Assembly (NCBI GenBank): GCA_950295325.1
Contig: OX485803.1
Span: 34,737,554-34,801,553, forward strand
Direction of reading: 5' to 3'
Origin: Polytrichum commune
Lineage: Eukaryota; Streptophyta; Polytrichopsida; Polytrichales; Polytrichaceae
DNA: 64,000 bases
In this document: piece after piece, positions 1-14,017 of the stretch
Numbering within the stretch: the first letter of the stretch is position 1
Layout of the letters: each line of letters begins with the position of its first letter
Made by a program: the position numbers and the translations under genes
The notes under the pieces: model-generated
Told to the model about the DNA's origin: nothing
What the model saw: the letters and a program-made list of their open reading frames with translations, nothing else
Database searches by the model: none

Positions 1-40
1 TTTCAAGAATAAAAGCACCAAGCTTTGGTGTAATTTAGAA

Positions 41-836
41 ATGGTGTTCCTAATCGCAAAGTTGTCACTTTAGTGGGCATGAGCCAATCTTCTGTAGCGC
101 ATCTGAGGAAGGATGTAGGAGGCAAGATTGAGAGACAAAGAGGAGGACCTCCAAATCTTCTTGCAGATTGAGAGAAGAGGCGTTGTGTCACTCTCATTAT
201 TGAAGGTTGACTTGGAACTGCATCTGCAACAACAAGACAAGTTCGATATGAAATAGGTAGATTGTTGTTTGACATCACTATGAGGCGTGCTTTGAAAGAG
301 GGTGGATTAGGTACACAAATGCAACAAAAGAAGTCAAGTTTGAGTCATAAACATATTCTCACACGCATGAGGTTTGCTCAAGGTATGAAAATTGGACCAA
401 TGATGATTGGAAACGTGTGACTTTAAGTCATGAGATAAAGGTAGATAAGTTTAACTCAGATGGCAGGTCATGGTCTTGGATTGGAGATGGAGAACACGTT
501 GGACCTCAACATGTTCATCAAACTGTGAAGCATGGTAGTGGGTTGGTGATGATTTAAGGATGCAAAACGGCTTTTGAGCCGGGAGCATGGTACAAAATTA
601 AAGGTAGGATTGATAGACATTTGTACAAATTTATTTTAGAAAATTTCTTGTGGTCCACTACACAAAATTACAATATGGATCCTAGTAAATTGGTATTTGA
701 ACATAATAATGAGTCCAAGCACACAAGCAAGAATGTGCAAGAATGGTTGGCATCACAACCATTTCAACTCCTTCAATGGTCTGCACAAATCTCCGGATTT
801 GAATACCATTGAACCTTAAGAATGGGTATAAATGAA
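41..836 (+). pseudogene. Decayed Tc1/mariner (DD34E) transposase
   Basis: Broken transposase of the Tc1 group; the element probably begins left of the window. Around 46-170 one frame reads a helix-turn-helix DNA-binding segment (VVTLVGMSQSSVAHLRKD). Stops interrupt it at about 170 and 418. Around 430-812 the catalytic core is readable: a first acid in FNSDG, then KHGSGLVMI, then FEHNNESKHTS where the family has an aspartate in place of the first N, then VQEWLASQPF. One extra base near 788 shifts the frame, and SPDLNTIE follows at 790-813. Counting across the shift, 34 residues separate the second catalytic position from the final E, the DD34E spacing typical of Tc1. With stops, a frameshift and a lost second acid it cannot be active. 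It abuts a retrotransposon gag remnant. Confidence 0.85.
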
Positions 837-1758
837 CGGGTCTATAGTTACTACGGTAGGATGCAAGATCTCATACAATGTATGGGAGCCCATTTAATAT
901 CATATAATTTTCTTATGAATATTTTCATTGGAGGTCTTTACCCGAACACCTTAAAAACCTATGTAAAGGAAGGTGGTCCAATGACCTACACACAAGCATT
1001 TGACCATGCTAAAATTTGGGAGGAATGTCGCTTAGAAGACGACTTGGTTATATACACTAACCACACTTATTCAAATAATCTCATTCCTCCCCATATGGGA
1101 ACTTTCCCCATAACAATTCACAACCAACATTATGTCACAAACGTCCACCCTTCCACTACTTTTAATGCCCCTTTATACACTAAACCAATTGTTATGATGT
1201 CTACATCTCAAGACCCTATGATAGCCAAACATGAGGATGCTATCATGAACCTCACCAAGAACATATGATAAATATCAACTAAGTCATGAGAGGAGCACCA
1301 AAACGGTCCCAACCTACTAATGAACGTACTGACGTTTGGTGCATAAATTGTAAAGGGCATGGACATGTGGCTAATGAGAGTCCTACACCCCAACTCAATA
1401 GGATTAAATGCACGTATTGCGGGGGTAATCACTATGTGAATGAATGTTGGAATTTCAGACCACAACGTCATGTTAATCAAATTGAGGATAACAAGAATCG
1501 TCCATAGCAAGAGGAACGAACAAGTTCCGGGTCAAATTCTAATTACAACCCTAGAATTGTTTTTATTAAATGTCTAGTTCCGATTAATTTTCCTAACCAT
1601 CCTAGTTGGGGGTAAGATCAATGGAACGGACCACTATACAATCCCACTACACAAAATTATAACTCAAATTCCAATGATAGGAGGAAGATTTCACTTTGTT
1701 TTAGATGCCAAGAATTGGGACATTATGCTAATGAGTGTCCTAATCCAAGGAAATCTTA
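822..1758 (+). pseudogene. Retrotransposon gag remnant with zinc knuckles
   Basis: Degenerate capsid/nucleocapsid region of an LTR-type retrotransposon. At 822-1268 an open frame contains the gag-like stretch NIFIGGLYPNTLKTYVKEG followed by AFDHAKIWEECR, typical of plant Ty3-type gag. At 1286-1507 there are two knuckles: CINCKGHGHVANES has S where the last C should be, and CTYCGGNHYVNEC is intact. Near 1696-1740 a third, CFRCQELGHYANEC, is a perfect CX2CX4HX4C. Frames are separated by stops. I see no protease, reverse transcriptase, integrase or LTR nearby, so only a fragment remains. It starts directly after the Tc1-like relic, which suggests one inserted beside or into the other. Confidence 0.8.
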
Positions 1759-3549
1759 AGATTGGACCATATTCACCATTTGGACACTTTTTGATGTACA
1801 AGACTTGTTTGCATGTACATAGTTAGAAATATGGGAGAATTTACCTACTCCGAAAATGCAAGGTGGCTAGCTTCTTTTGATTTGCACATTTTGGCATGAG
1901 AAATTGTGAAGGTGCTCAATTATTGAGTTGTGGATCACACAAGCATTCTACTTATTTTCCAAGTGAATGTGATTGGTCAAAGGTCTTTTTTGGGGGATAA
2001 AATACAATATTTTCTTATGCATTCATTCCTTCAATTGTTATAATCTAGAATCCCAAAGGCCCATTCATGTCCATTTTTTCCCTTGACATACCTAGCTCAT
2101 CTCCCATGTTTTAAAATCCTCGAAGATACATTCAATAACCAACATTGAGTAAAATACAATCAAAACAACCCTTTCATAGCCTTGGGATGTTAAGAGTTGA
2201 GTGTAGGTTGACATTGCCACAAATTGAAATTGAGGAACAAGTAGCTTATGTGGTGAGGAATTAATGTTGAGTCCACTTCCTGTAGATGTTCAATAGCTTG
2301 GTATCAATTTCAAATATCAATGCACCTACATGGATCACATAGGAAAAACTATGGCCCTATTGTGGGCAATTCCAACTCCACAAACTTATCTAACTGTTCA
2401 AAGGGTTCAAGAAGAGCCTCATCCAGGTGGCAATTGAGAATCACAAAAATTGTCAATACTATTATCAGAGGCGAAATTGAGATGTTAAAATTACCTGAGG
2501 TCAAAGCCAACTGTCATTGGACCTCCCAGTTGTGGCAACTATTGAACCTATATTCGAAACACATTGTACCACATGTTTCTTTGGTATTCACCACAAGCTG
2601 TACCATATACCACTCAAATCTAGGTGTCCATTATAGAAAATTGGTCACATTATAAGGCCTAATTCATGTGGCTTCAATTCACAACTTAATCCTGGGCCAA
2701 ATATGGTTAAAAATTTGGCCAAGCTGGTAGCACGATGAGGCTATACCATGAAGAAGGCATAGTCCACCACGCTTGCGAAGGGTTGTGATTCTATTGATGA
2801 CTTCAAACGCTAACGTGAACACCACAGCAATTTGCAATACAAATCACTGCCAAGATGTCATAACATATAGCAATTTGCATCCAACAACCAAGTTGTCTTC
2901 ACATTTAAAACTCAATGAAGGATGCACATCAAGGTTGCTAATACATATTAGACTCATAAAAAACAGGAGTAAGTATTAATTGATGTTAAACCTTCCAACT
3001 ACTAATCGCTTTCAGTGACTTTGGTGGCGAAGTACATTGGCACTTGCAACACCTCTCCCTCATCCAGCACAGGGTGCACATATTACTGCACATTGTCAAG
3101 AAAGCCAAACATCTTATCAGATATACTCCAATTACAGCTGCCAAGGCACTTACCTTACTTGGAATTAAGACTACAAAGCTAGGTTGTTCAGTAAAACAGT
3201 GTTGTGCTTTGCTGGTGTTAAATAAACGAAGCAAATTGCAAATAGACCATTTGAAGATAATTTCAAGTGACATCCTAGCTCATGATAGCAAGGGCTTGGC
3301 ACATAGAAGGCATATCAACAGGAAACAATACACAATAGATCTCTGAAGCCCCAACTACATCACCAAGTCACTTCTGTGGAAAATGCAAAATTGACAAGAC
3401 ATACTCGCAGGGTGTATTAAAGGCCAGGTGCTGCTATGCTATAGGATAATCATACCTCTGCCTTTCTTTCCTCCAGGACTTCAAAGATCTTTTGACATGA
3501 ATGAACACTTGGTTATCGAGAAATACTGCCCACATAGTATGGTTATCAG
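1759..3549. other. Unassigned stretch and HRQ1 3' flank
   Basis: No gene recognised. Short open frames near 2320-2655 and 3044-3346 show no familiar motif and no splice-supported partner. The right part (about 3300-3549) is probably the 3' untranslated region and terminator of the minus-strand helicase gene. Confidence 0.5.
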
Positions 3550-6500
3550 TTAGCTCAAGTCAATCACTGCCGCACCTCCGACCTCAACAATGCTTGATGG
3601 AGTTGGTCCAATGCATTTACGAGATGTTTTGGATGAGACATATGGACCTTTTTTATAGCCAACTGAGGTTGTGGACTTGAAGTACTGATTCGCCACTTTG
3701 TTTACCAACTTTGAATCACTCTTTGGGCTCAAAGCATGACTCTTTGTCTTAACAGCTTCCATTTCTATGGATACACCAAATCGATTATCCGGGGCTGGAA
3801 TTGAGGAAATCTGCCTAGTGCAGAGCAGACTTTCCAACAGAGTGATACTTGCATGCTTGCTGCTGTCCGCTTCATTTGTCACAGTTTCATGTGCACTCTG
3901 TTGTCAAAGAAAAGTACCCAGCAGTTTATCAAGGGACATCAACTGACAGCCTGGCAGTCAGTAATTGAAGGCGTTGTTGCATTCTGATATCAATTTGGCA
4001 TAACCAGATATCACTATGCAAATCCACAAGGAGGACATTCAAAAACAATTAAGCGAAAACAATAGACCAAGCAAGTATTGACTTTTCTATATGCAACAGG
4101 AAAATAGTATGGTTTAGAATAAAAAACCTGGGTGCAGACAGGACATCCAAATTTGCAGTCACAGTTTTGTAGAACATTCAAAGCTCGTAACCATGTCTCT
4201 TCAATGTTCTTGAATGCCTGAACAAACCACACAAAACAGATATGATATTTGGTACATGAGATGGAAGAGGAGATGTACATGATTCCTTGTGAACATCTAC
4301 CATTTATTGCTTACAGCTGGAGATTGCCAAACAAGAATCAGGCACCATTTCAGGATATGTAAAAATTGTAAGACTGTCATGGACTGAAAGACCAAGAAAC
4401 AGAAGATTTCTCTTTCTTCACCTGTTCAGCAAGCCCAATGCCCCCTGCATAGGCATCATATACAAATATCTGCACAATTCCGGATAGCACTCACTAGTAA
4501 GAACACTAGATTTGCTAATGTCCTGAAACAAAAGATGTATAAATTGTATATGGTGAATTTTGGGATAGTACAAGTACATTCTTGAGGACAGATACTGTAC
4601 ATATGCTTCTATGCGAGTCAATTGAACCTTCCATATCAGAACAGTCAACAAGCCTGTATATGAGATTTGATGGTAGAAGTTAGTACATTTCACTTACAAT
4701 GCTGAATCACCTCGTGGTTAAGTTCCTGGTATATAGTACATCACATTTGAGCATGAATATTTAGCAGAAGGTGTCCAACCAAAATGTCACATTCTTTTAT
4801 TGCATATACTATAGAGGAAATTAGTGGTACCTGAGGTTGCTCAGTCTGCTCATGAGCCAAAGTCTCCAGCCCCAGAATGTCAGTCGGATCACCTGAAACA
4901 CAATATTTGTGCACAATAGTAATACCCTTCAGTCTACGTAACAAGTTATTACAACTTGACATCCAGGTTTTACAAGTTATCACCACTTTACAAGATGGCA
5001 ATGCCAATTCAGTCAACTACTTTAGAATTAAGATGTAACTTAATTCAAGGGAGACCCAGGGTGCATGACTAGGGAATTCGTAATTTGCGTACTCATTGTT
5101 GTGGATGGGAGAAGAGAAAGAACAACCCGCCTCAACACAACAAGGGAATCAAATGCCATGCTCTTCAGCTTCTGCATCACCTCTATAGGTATGTCCCACC
5201 ACTGCAATAGGAAAAAGACAGTAGTTGAAATCAGATACAACGATGTAGCCAGCAGAACTTGAAATAGATGAGAAAGAAAACCAAGGGTGACTCATAATAT
5301 GCCTTTAAGCTGGATAAGTTATATTGTACCACAAATCACACATCGGGCAACTTTTCAATTCAGGAACATCAACTTAAAGGAATAACATCTGAGAACACCA
5401 GTTTCCTCTGCAGTAGTTCACCTGGAGCGATAGTAGAGGATACAAAAGGTAAAATCTTCAGAAAGGTATATATTATCTCAAAACAAATAGTACTTACTAG
5501 TCCAATAGTGTCAAAAACAGATGGAGGGTACTTCAAATTGACATTATCAACGATTCTATTTTTCACCACATCTACTTCACAGTATCCCATCACTTGCTCT
5601 TTCACTTGAAGCTGCACACAAAATCAAGACCAGAGGCTCATAAAATTAGCACCAGAAGATCTAGAGATATTTTCCTATCTTAGCACCAGAAATCTAAAGA
5701 AGTATAAGGCATTCAAAATCCAGGTGATTACTCCAATCAAACGTCAAGTTTCACTACATTATCTTGAACATAGTACATTAACACCTGTAAACAAATTACC
5801 TCCATACCTTTCCCAAATGTATACGAGTTCCCAATGTTGTACGGGAAGCAATTCTCTCCAATATCATCACCGTGGTTTTGGCATTCACCTCTGAACAAGA
5901 AAAACATCAAAATTATTACTGATGAAGTTGGAAAAGTAAGATACGGTGACCTGGAGGCAGTCTTTCATAAAGACCATCCATAGTAACAAAAGCACCCCTG
6001 ACACTACACTCTCATGTCTGGGGCAAGTGGTATACCAGTTATGTGGTGTACATCACATAACTCTCCAAAGGCTTGCTTTTTTTCAATATCCAATTTCTTG
6101 ATCTGAGAGCAGGTTCAACAAAAATACAATACATCAGTAAAACTGGGACAACTTGTAAGTGACCAGAGGGCAACGCTATGATCTAGTTCATGAAAGAAAT
6201 CCTTCGGATCATATTAATTGCCAGTTACCAACTCAATTCTCTACATGAACTGGATAAAACTGACTTCAGCCTCTTACTACATACACAGGACGCCTGAAGG
6301 ATATAACCTACCCTGTAAGTGTCCCTTGCATGTGGGTAAATTGCTCCTTCATACAGCATTCGGAGAGCCATCTTTCCATCGACTTCTTCCACCAGTGAAT
6401 TTGCTCCTGTCAGCAGCTGTTCCTCTCATAAAATTCAGTTTAGCAAGTTCATGCTGAAAAACCTCCAATATCCTAAACAAGCACTTTACATGATTCTACT

Positions 6501-9500
6501 TGACGCACTTCAAAAGTACAGATGTACAGGGGACTGTACTGGACATACCAGTGCTATAAATTGCTGAACCTTAATGAACCATTAAGTATACACTATACTT
6601 CACCTGGACTCGAGAGCTTCTACTAGGTCTCACTTATAACATTGTTGTTTGCTGCTTCCTGTGAGGTTTCCAAAAGCTCACATAACTTGTCCAGATAAAG
6701 TATCCTCAGTAGCAGAATCGATAAACTACTAACTTATCTACTGAGAAATCCACCAAGAATTTTTTTTCCTCCTGTAATTTACCTGGAAGCAATTAGAGGA
6801 AGTTCCACGAATGGAGATTTCAAATGCAGGGTTGTCATCAAAACGATATCCATATAAGTTCTCCCCCCTGGATCCTGCCCTATACTGGAGAACTCCTTCA
6901 TTTATGAGATCATCCCTTGACTTCATGAAAGCCTCCCCAAAGTAGTCGCCATCGTCAGCTGTAAGATAACAAACTTGTCAAGAAACCACAACATCATCCT
7001 GAGAAATAGTCCTGAACAAGGTCCAAGTGTCTGCCAACATCAATTGTAAATTCTCAACAATGACCAACATATTCATTTAACATTACAAACATCATAATAT
7101 TTTGCTACCAGTTTACATAAATACCTTTCAGTGGAAGCTCTCTAGCAGCACAGGGAAGTTGCAGGCGTAGCACTTGAGGATTGCAGGGATTACAAAATGC
7201 ATGCTCCACATCTCTCTCAAATAACTGCCAGTGCAGCACACAAGGTATGTTCAGTCATCCATAATTCCCTTGACAAAACTCATCGTAGTGTGGGATCTTG
7301 ACATCTCAACATCTTTCATTTCCTCCCATTCAATTTTCTTTTTTTCAATCTCCTTCACACACAAACGATGTGTAAACTTCAGGTGTATAAAGGGCAATAA
7401 CCTTCTTGGGATTTTTCATGTAGAAGACATCAAGTGGTCTTTCTCGCCCAAGTATGACCGCCAATGATGCACCCTGCCTACGACCAGCTCGTCCTGCCTA
7501 CAGCATACAATCATAGAATGTGCATTTAGAACATAAAATGTCAAAATAATATAAAATTCATGCTTTCTTTTTGCAAGGGACATTGTCATGAGTATCTAGG
7601 GATTCTCATATGGCAAGTAATCGATACCCATAAAAAACTGAGAAGCAATAAGTTTGAGTATACAGGGAATGCAGAAAAGGAAGAAAAGGCACAGTTGATG
7701 AGTAGAATAGGGACACTCACCTGCTGCCACAAGCTGCACATAGTATTTGGTAGCCCAACATGGACTGTCGCATCCAATTGTCCCACCTACACACAAACAC
7801 TACCACTGTAGATGTCCCCCATAGCATTCATAGTAGGATTCAACACTGGAAGCTTTCAACACTTGTAACATGCAATGCAAGCTGCCACATGCTGTAGTTT
7901 TCCAGTTTGACATGTCTGAAATATCAAGATCATCTATATTGCATGAAACAGATTTCCATTGTCTGTAGGTGTTTCTTGCTGACTTAAGATCCTAAGCTCA
8001 AGACAATGGTAGTCTACCAAGACCCCTCAGCCTAACAAGCGTAGGGTGATGAATTCAAGATATATAACTTGACCATCAACAAGCAACAACAAACAGAAGC
8101 AGGAGGATTTTGTCGCAGACAATGTTGTACCTTAAGATCCCAAGCAACATATAAGAAATACTTGTAAAAATTCAATCTATGAACTAAATATCATGAATAT
8201 CCTCATCAAAATCATGTTCTACACAACACCTAAAGTTATGACCTACAAAGTTCAACAGTGACTCCAGAAAAGCAAATGATGCTCACATCAATGCCAAGCT
8301 CCAACGCTCTGGTAGTAACAAGCGCTCGTAATTGCCCATGTTGTAAACGCTGCATGATGAACCATTGAGAATATCAATTTTAAACAATCACAAGAGCTAA
8401 AAAGCTATGCTTAGTCCACATAATTATTCTCAGTACAGTGGACCCAGATATCCAGCAGCAGGCAAACCATACCAAAAAATACACCTGAGTGAAACTGCAA
8501 GCCTACCTTTTCCAATGCTATCCTCTCCTCTGGAGTATAACCAGCCCTGTAGCTGTCCACCTTGTCAACAAGATCAAAAAGCCCCTGCAATCACAAGAAT
8601 TTGGCAAAAAGTTAAGTCCACTTCCAACATGCTGCAAAAGGTAATCATGTATAGAATGCATCCACAGCCAAGAAATATATTACCTGTTGCACTAGCTTCT
8701 CACGGACCAACCTGCAGACACTCTCAGACAGCTTGCGAGCTTCCACAAATACCAGTATCTGAAGGCCAGCTTTCATCAAAGCCACCTGTTCATACAAAAG
8801 TAGTTCCACTTACCTCACAGGATGTGACTGATATATTCAAAAAAACACAGGCACAGTTGATGAAGTAGAATCATATGAATGCTTCAGATATGTAGTTTGA
8901 TTTTAAAAATATCAAAAAACCTGACAGAAAAGAGGTCACGCACAAAATGAACAGCTAGAGAAATATCACCTGATGACTAATTGGCTAGAACAAGTTGAGA
9001 CCCATCTTGAAACATGCCCTAACAGCTGAAGCAATCCTATGATTGAATATTAGTAAAATGCAATGCAGGAATTCAAATACCACAATCTTAACAGCCTCTT
9101 TATATACACTCCGTCGTTCCCCATTCTTGGTTTCTGGTGGTAACCAACACACGACATGTTTTTCCCCAGTTGGTGCACCAGATCCTTGAATCACTTCCAT
9201 ATCTACTGTTGTCAGTCTTTTCACATGCTCCTGCAAATGACAGTCAGTTTCCGCATCTGAACAATTCAAGCTGTGGCCAATTTTCATATAGATTCATGAC
9301 ATTGGTATTAAGAACATGGTCATTTACACTCCAGGTGTCCATGGATGTTAGGTTTTGTCATATTGCAAATAGACTCATCTGGTGATGGCAACCCAAAATT
9401 TATTTGTCAAGTCAACATATTCAGTATCAACAACATTCATGTCAATAATGCTTGAGAAATCAAATGAACTACCTCTGGGTTCCCAATTGTAGCTGAGCAA

Positions 9501-12500
9501 CATATGAACATGGGCTCCGACCCATAATGGCGAGCAATTCTCAGAAGCCGGCGTAATATGCAGCCCTGGCAGGTCATATAGAATCCCCATTTTACAAAAC
9601 TAATCAGAGGAAGAAACTTGCACCTTTCCAAGATATTAAAGACATCAATAGATGTAAGTCACTAGTGGAATGTCCAACATGAATTACAATATACTATGAT
9701 AGACAACAGCCATTTTGAGTAACCTCACTGGGCTGCCAAGAAAGGTGTAGTAGCTCACAACGTGGCTTCCAAACACGCCTCGGTAAGTGTGGGCCTCATC
9801 AATCACCACAAACTTCAGATTTGAGAAGAATTGCTCCCACAGCTGGAAAATACACAACAGTACACAAACCTTTTATCACATAAATATGTCCCAAGCAGTG
9901 CAGACACTTGATCTTGAGCCTTTGTTATTTCTGCAGTACAAACTCTTAACGTTGTACTTCTCAATATCCAAAATGGCCACAGGCCTTGACAATCTTCCAA
10001 GTACTTAAAAGGGGCTCCAAAGCCTGCTAAAACAGATCAAGGGCTCCTAGCACATCAGACATTAATTTTCTAATGATACAATATGCATCAAACTAAAGAG
10101 AGGTCCAATGCAGATGAAATGTTGAATAACTGACTACAACAGTTTTTCTGCAGTTGTGCTCACCTTGTGGTTTGGAAGAACTCCAGTGTGTAGCATGTCA
10201 GGGTTAGTGATTATAATCTGCACATAGTTCAGAAAGCTGTTGAGGACTATCATGAGCCCACCTCCATCAGTAAAATAATCTCACAGCATTAAATTGAAAC
10301 ATACACTGATAGTTTTAGCATGATCATCGTTTTTAGAAAAAACCAGACAAACAGGTGGAAAAGCCTGTGAATAGAATTACTGACCTTGCCAGTTTTCCGT
10401 ATCTGTGATTTCTGATCTTTGTCGGTATCCCCATCATAGCTGCAGAATAATGGCACGTCAATTATCGGCCACATGCAGAGGTGCACTCCTAGGTTGTTGC
10501 ATCTTTGTGAACAACCGTACGCATTAGATTGATGAAATTCATCTCAAAATTGGAATGAATTAGTGTACTGAAAACTTTACCAGAAGCAATGGGAACCTTT
10601 TTTCACCTCGGATGCCAAGTCAGCTGTCATCCACAGAATCCACATCACTTTTTATGTAACAAATACATTTACAAAGTCATTAAGTAGAACTCGCATCACA
10701 AAGATGGGCAATGGACATGGCATGTATACTAAGAACAACGGTGGATGGGCTTCCCACTAACCAATCACGATTTTTTGCTGAACACACATGATTGGTGGAT
10801 AGTTCACAACTCACCCAAAGATTTCAGTTGATCTCTGGCCAAGGCCTGCACAAAGGTCAGAAATTACTATCAAAGCTTTCTTTAAAGCACTCTGGAAACA
10901 AAACATATAACTTAGATTACTTTACTGAAGACAATGATGTAGTTGACCATCTGAAGAAAGCATTGCAAATATAATTGACCACCTAGAAATACCAAAGGAT
11001 AGTCTAACATGGCAGTCCAGAATGCATGTAAGAATTTAGGTACCTTAACGGGAAAGATAAAAAGAGCTCTTGACTTGGGGACCTTCATCAAAGAATCCAG
11101 AACCTGCCAGACATTAAACACATAAATACACCCCTTTGCTCATGAGAAAATCGCTTTAAGGGTCAGTGCACTGTGGCCAGCATGTATGAACAACATACCG
11201 GTATGAAGTAAGTCATGCTTTTCCCTGAAGCTGTAGGTGTTGCTGCAACAATACTTGAACCATTGAAAACTGCATCCATTGCTTCAGCCTGGTGTGAGTA
11301 GAACTTCTTGATGCCCCTGATAAAAATATATAATGTCAACAACACGTCATCTTCAAGCAAAAGCACAAATATATCAATCACTATGTCAAACAAAATTCGC
11401 TGTCTTTGCCACCCACTTCAAGAAAGGTTATCACCTGCTTCCAACCAAGCGGAAAGGATGAACAGAGCACTACAATATTACGTGGGTCTCAGACTTGAAG
11501 AACTATGAGTAAAGGACCATGCCTATATTTCATAAACAATCAGTTACCTTGTCTGAACAGCCTTCTGAAGCTTTTTGGGTAGCTTGAAATCCCGATCAGA
11601 GTAAGCAGCTGGTCTACACAAGGGACGGTCCAAGGAAATGTCTTAATTTCAAAGGGCATTAGTAAGTACTTCAAATAATCAAGGACAATACGTTACAAAA
11701 ACCACAAAGATATCTCCGGTACCTAGCTGGAAGTTTCTCAATGTGTAGGATTTGTCCCTTGGAGGCGACCGCTTTTAGTGCCTCCAAAGCGGCTATCACG
11801 TTCGGTTGTCCTGGTTGAGGAACATTAACTGACAATCCCTTTGGCCTTCTGTTTGCAAATAACACAAATTCCTCTTCCCAAAGATTCTCCTCGTCAATCT
11901 CATCGGTCACACTCACCTCCGCATCCATAGCCCTTGAGAAGTTTGATTTTTTCTTTTTTGAACTCGTCCTAGCAATCTGTGACTTCATGCCTGGTGCCGG
12001 GTCAACTGAGCCGCCGCCAGCAATTGTACTCGTCTCTGTGCTGTTCGTAACATCCCTCACTAAGGATTTGCTTCTAGTGTACGTAGAATCATGGCCACGT
12101 CTTTCTAGGCTGACCCCACATTGTGAGTCCTTTCCCGATTTAGAGCTTGTAACCACTACATCGTCCAAATCTCTATCGACAGATTTCCGAAGCACCTTCG
12201 GGTTGAAGCCAATTGTGACGGGGGCTCCCAGCAATTGAACTGGTCCTTCAATAACATCGTGAGGACTCGGCGACATATAATTGCTTCCCAAAATATCAAA
12301 GCAATCATCTGCCATTGCTGCCATGGTGACATCTTCGAATGTCTCTATTTTGGGTACCTCTGCATCAAACCTGCGCTTTAAAGAGGAAATGACTGTATCA
12401 TCTTCATCAATAAGCCCGTCAATTCGAAGGGGATTGGCTGGGGATGACCCAGGAATACCAGACTTCGCTCCAGAGTGCAACTTTCCCACATCTGGAGTTG

Positions 12501-14017
12501 CCTGGGGAAAGGCCATAGATGTGGTGATCGCTGAGTGAATGTTCTTCGTCCCTACCCTCGGAACATCTGGAGTCTTTAGCATGCATGATAGTAAAGTGTC
12601 ATTGTCAATTGTTGAATCATAACCTTTGAATTTTGTTCCCTTCTCGGACCCTGTTGCAACACATGTATTAATGTTTGTATCTTCGCTCTGTGAAGATGAG
12701 TACCCAGATATAAACTTGTCGGTGACTAGCCTCTGCGTAAGCCCAATAGAAATTAACGGCAAGGAGGCCTTCCGAAGATTCCATTCGGCCCGTGACTGGA
12801 TTGGGACAGTATTGGGAGTACTAAAATAGGGCGAGCTCTTCACTGGAGGTGTTATGTTAGGAGCGCTCTTGGGGTCTAAATCTTCGAGATGCGCCCCGCC
12901 TGCTGCCTTGCGCTTGCCAGGCCTAACCTGTTGCATGAACATAAATGCAAGAGACCTTCTTAGGAAACAGAGAGGATGTATGGAAGAGGCCAAGACATGG
13001 TTTGCAATCACACCAACGTTGAATCTGGACCCCCTGTTGAAAAATGAAATGAAAAGAAAATGACAATATATTCCAAGCAACCAAAAGACTTGTGGGACTA
13101 CAATAACATGAAGGTGGGATCAAAAAAGATAAATCCTTAAAGTAACGAAGTGCAGTAGATCGCTGATGAAACAACTAACGTCAACTTGATGATCCAGTTC
13201 GTAAAAAGCCTTCAGACTATATTATAAAATAAGGGAACATATCTCTAATGGAGTTGAAATAGGGACATTTCAACCCAAAGTGTGACTCATTTCCAACTAC
13301 ACAGAGATAATCAGCCACCGGTTAGGTTCAATAGTCAACCTATGATTTGAGGTGCAGTTAGCAACTGACTTTGCATAGGTGTTGCTGCAAGTTCGCTTCG
13401 CATTCATAGTTAAGAAAGTGCTCTAGGTGAAGGTTGTCTAGTATCTTTCCCATGTGATAAAAGAATGCTGATTCTCTTTGCGAGTTAGGACAGCTCAGCA
13501 AGAGAATACTATCTGTATTATAACTAATAACACTCTGGACCTTGGTCATGTCCAAATTGGCCCACGAAACATCTCCAGTGATGAATGATACACGACATCA
13601 AGGACTGCCAATTTATTATCACCGCCATGTTCGCAATCTGAGGCAGTCTCGCAATCTTTGTTCCAAATTAACCTTAGTCGTTTGAAAGGTGCAATCCCAA
13701 ATTTCCACTACATTCATTAACAAACATTCCTAAGCGAATCAACTGTCAATTGTGAGCAGATTGCACCAGCTTGACATCCTGGACTTTCAGAAACCATGGG
13801 AATTCAGAGAGACTCGTTTGAGCAGGACGCATTACTTATCGTTAGAGATGCATGGGAATCTTAATTGTACAATGTGAGTGACTGATTGGGAACAGAAGCT
13901 GGAGCTTAGACGAACTTGAGAGCGCCGTATGGTGAGAGGTTCAAAGTCGTCATCGGAGTCGTCCGACATTCCACTACCCTTCCCCATGACCCCCCTTCGT
14001 CCTCCACCTCCATTCAT
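3550..14017 (-). CDS. HRQ1: HRQ1-type RecQ-family ATP-dependent DNA helicase (29 exons)
   Basis: Predicted 1272-aa nuclear 3'-5' helicase of the HRQ1 (RecQ4-like) group, known in yeast and plants for genome maintenance and interstrand-crosslink repair. Exons, 5' to 3': 14017-13916, 12927-11723, 11613-11548, 11316-11199, 11103-11044, 10845-10815, 10623-10581, 10439-10385, 10217-10164, 9842-9759, 9565-9473, 9230-9081, 8976-8926, 8785-8684, 8584-8507, 8349-8287, 7786-7721, 7497-7402, 7224-7125, 6958-6783, 6416-6312, 6102-6036, 5890-5808, 5611-5498, 5201-5093, 4892-4831, 4469-4422, 4217-4128, 3897-3550. All phases agree. Residues 1-435 are Ser/Asp-rich and look disordered. Motifs: SHQ 465-467, motif I TPTASGKS 484-491, YDGDT 543-547, DEAH 593-596, SAT 630-632, ALELGID 779-785, QAGRAGR 807-813. 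The C-terminal DUF1998/zinc region has [16 protein letters not shown] (1112-1127) and cysteines 1146, 1148, 1152 and 1155. The first exon, the exon ending at 5093 and the last acceptor are the least certain. Confidence 0.9.
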
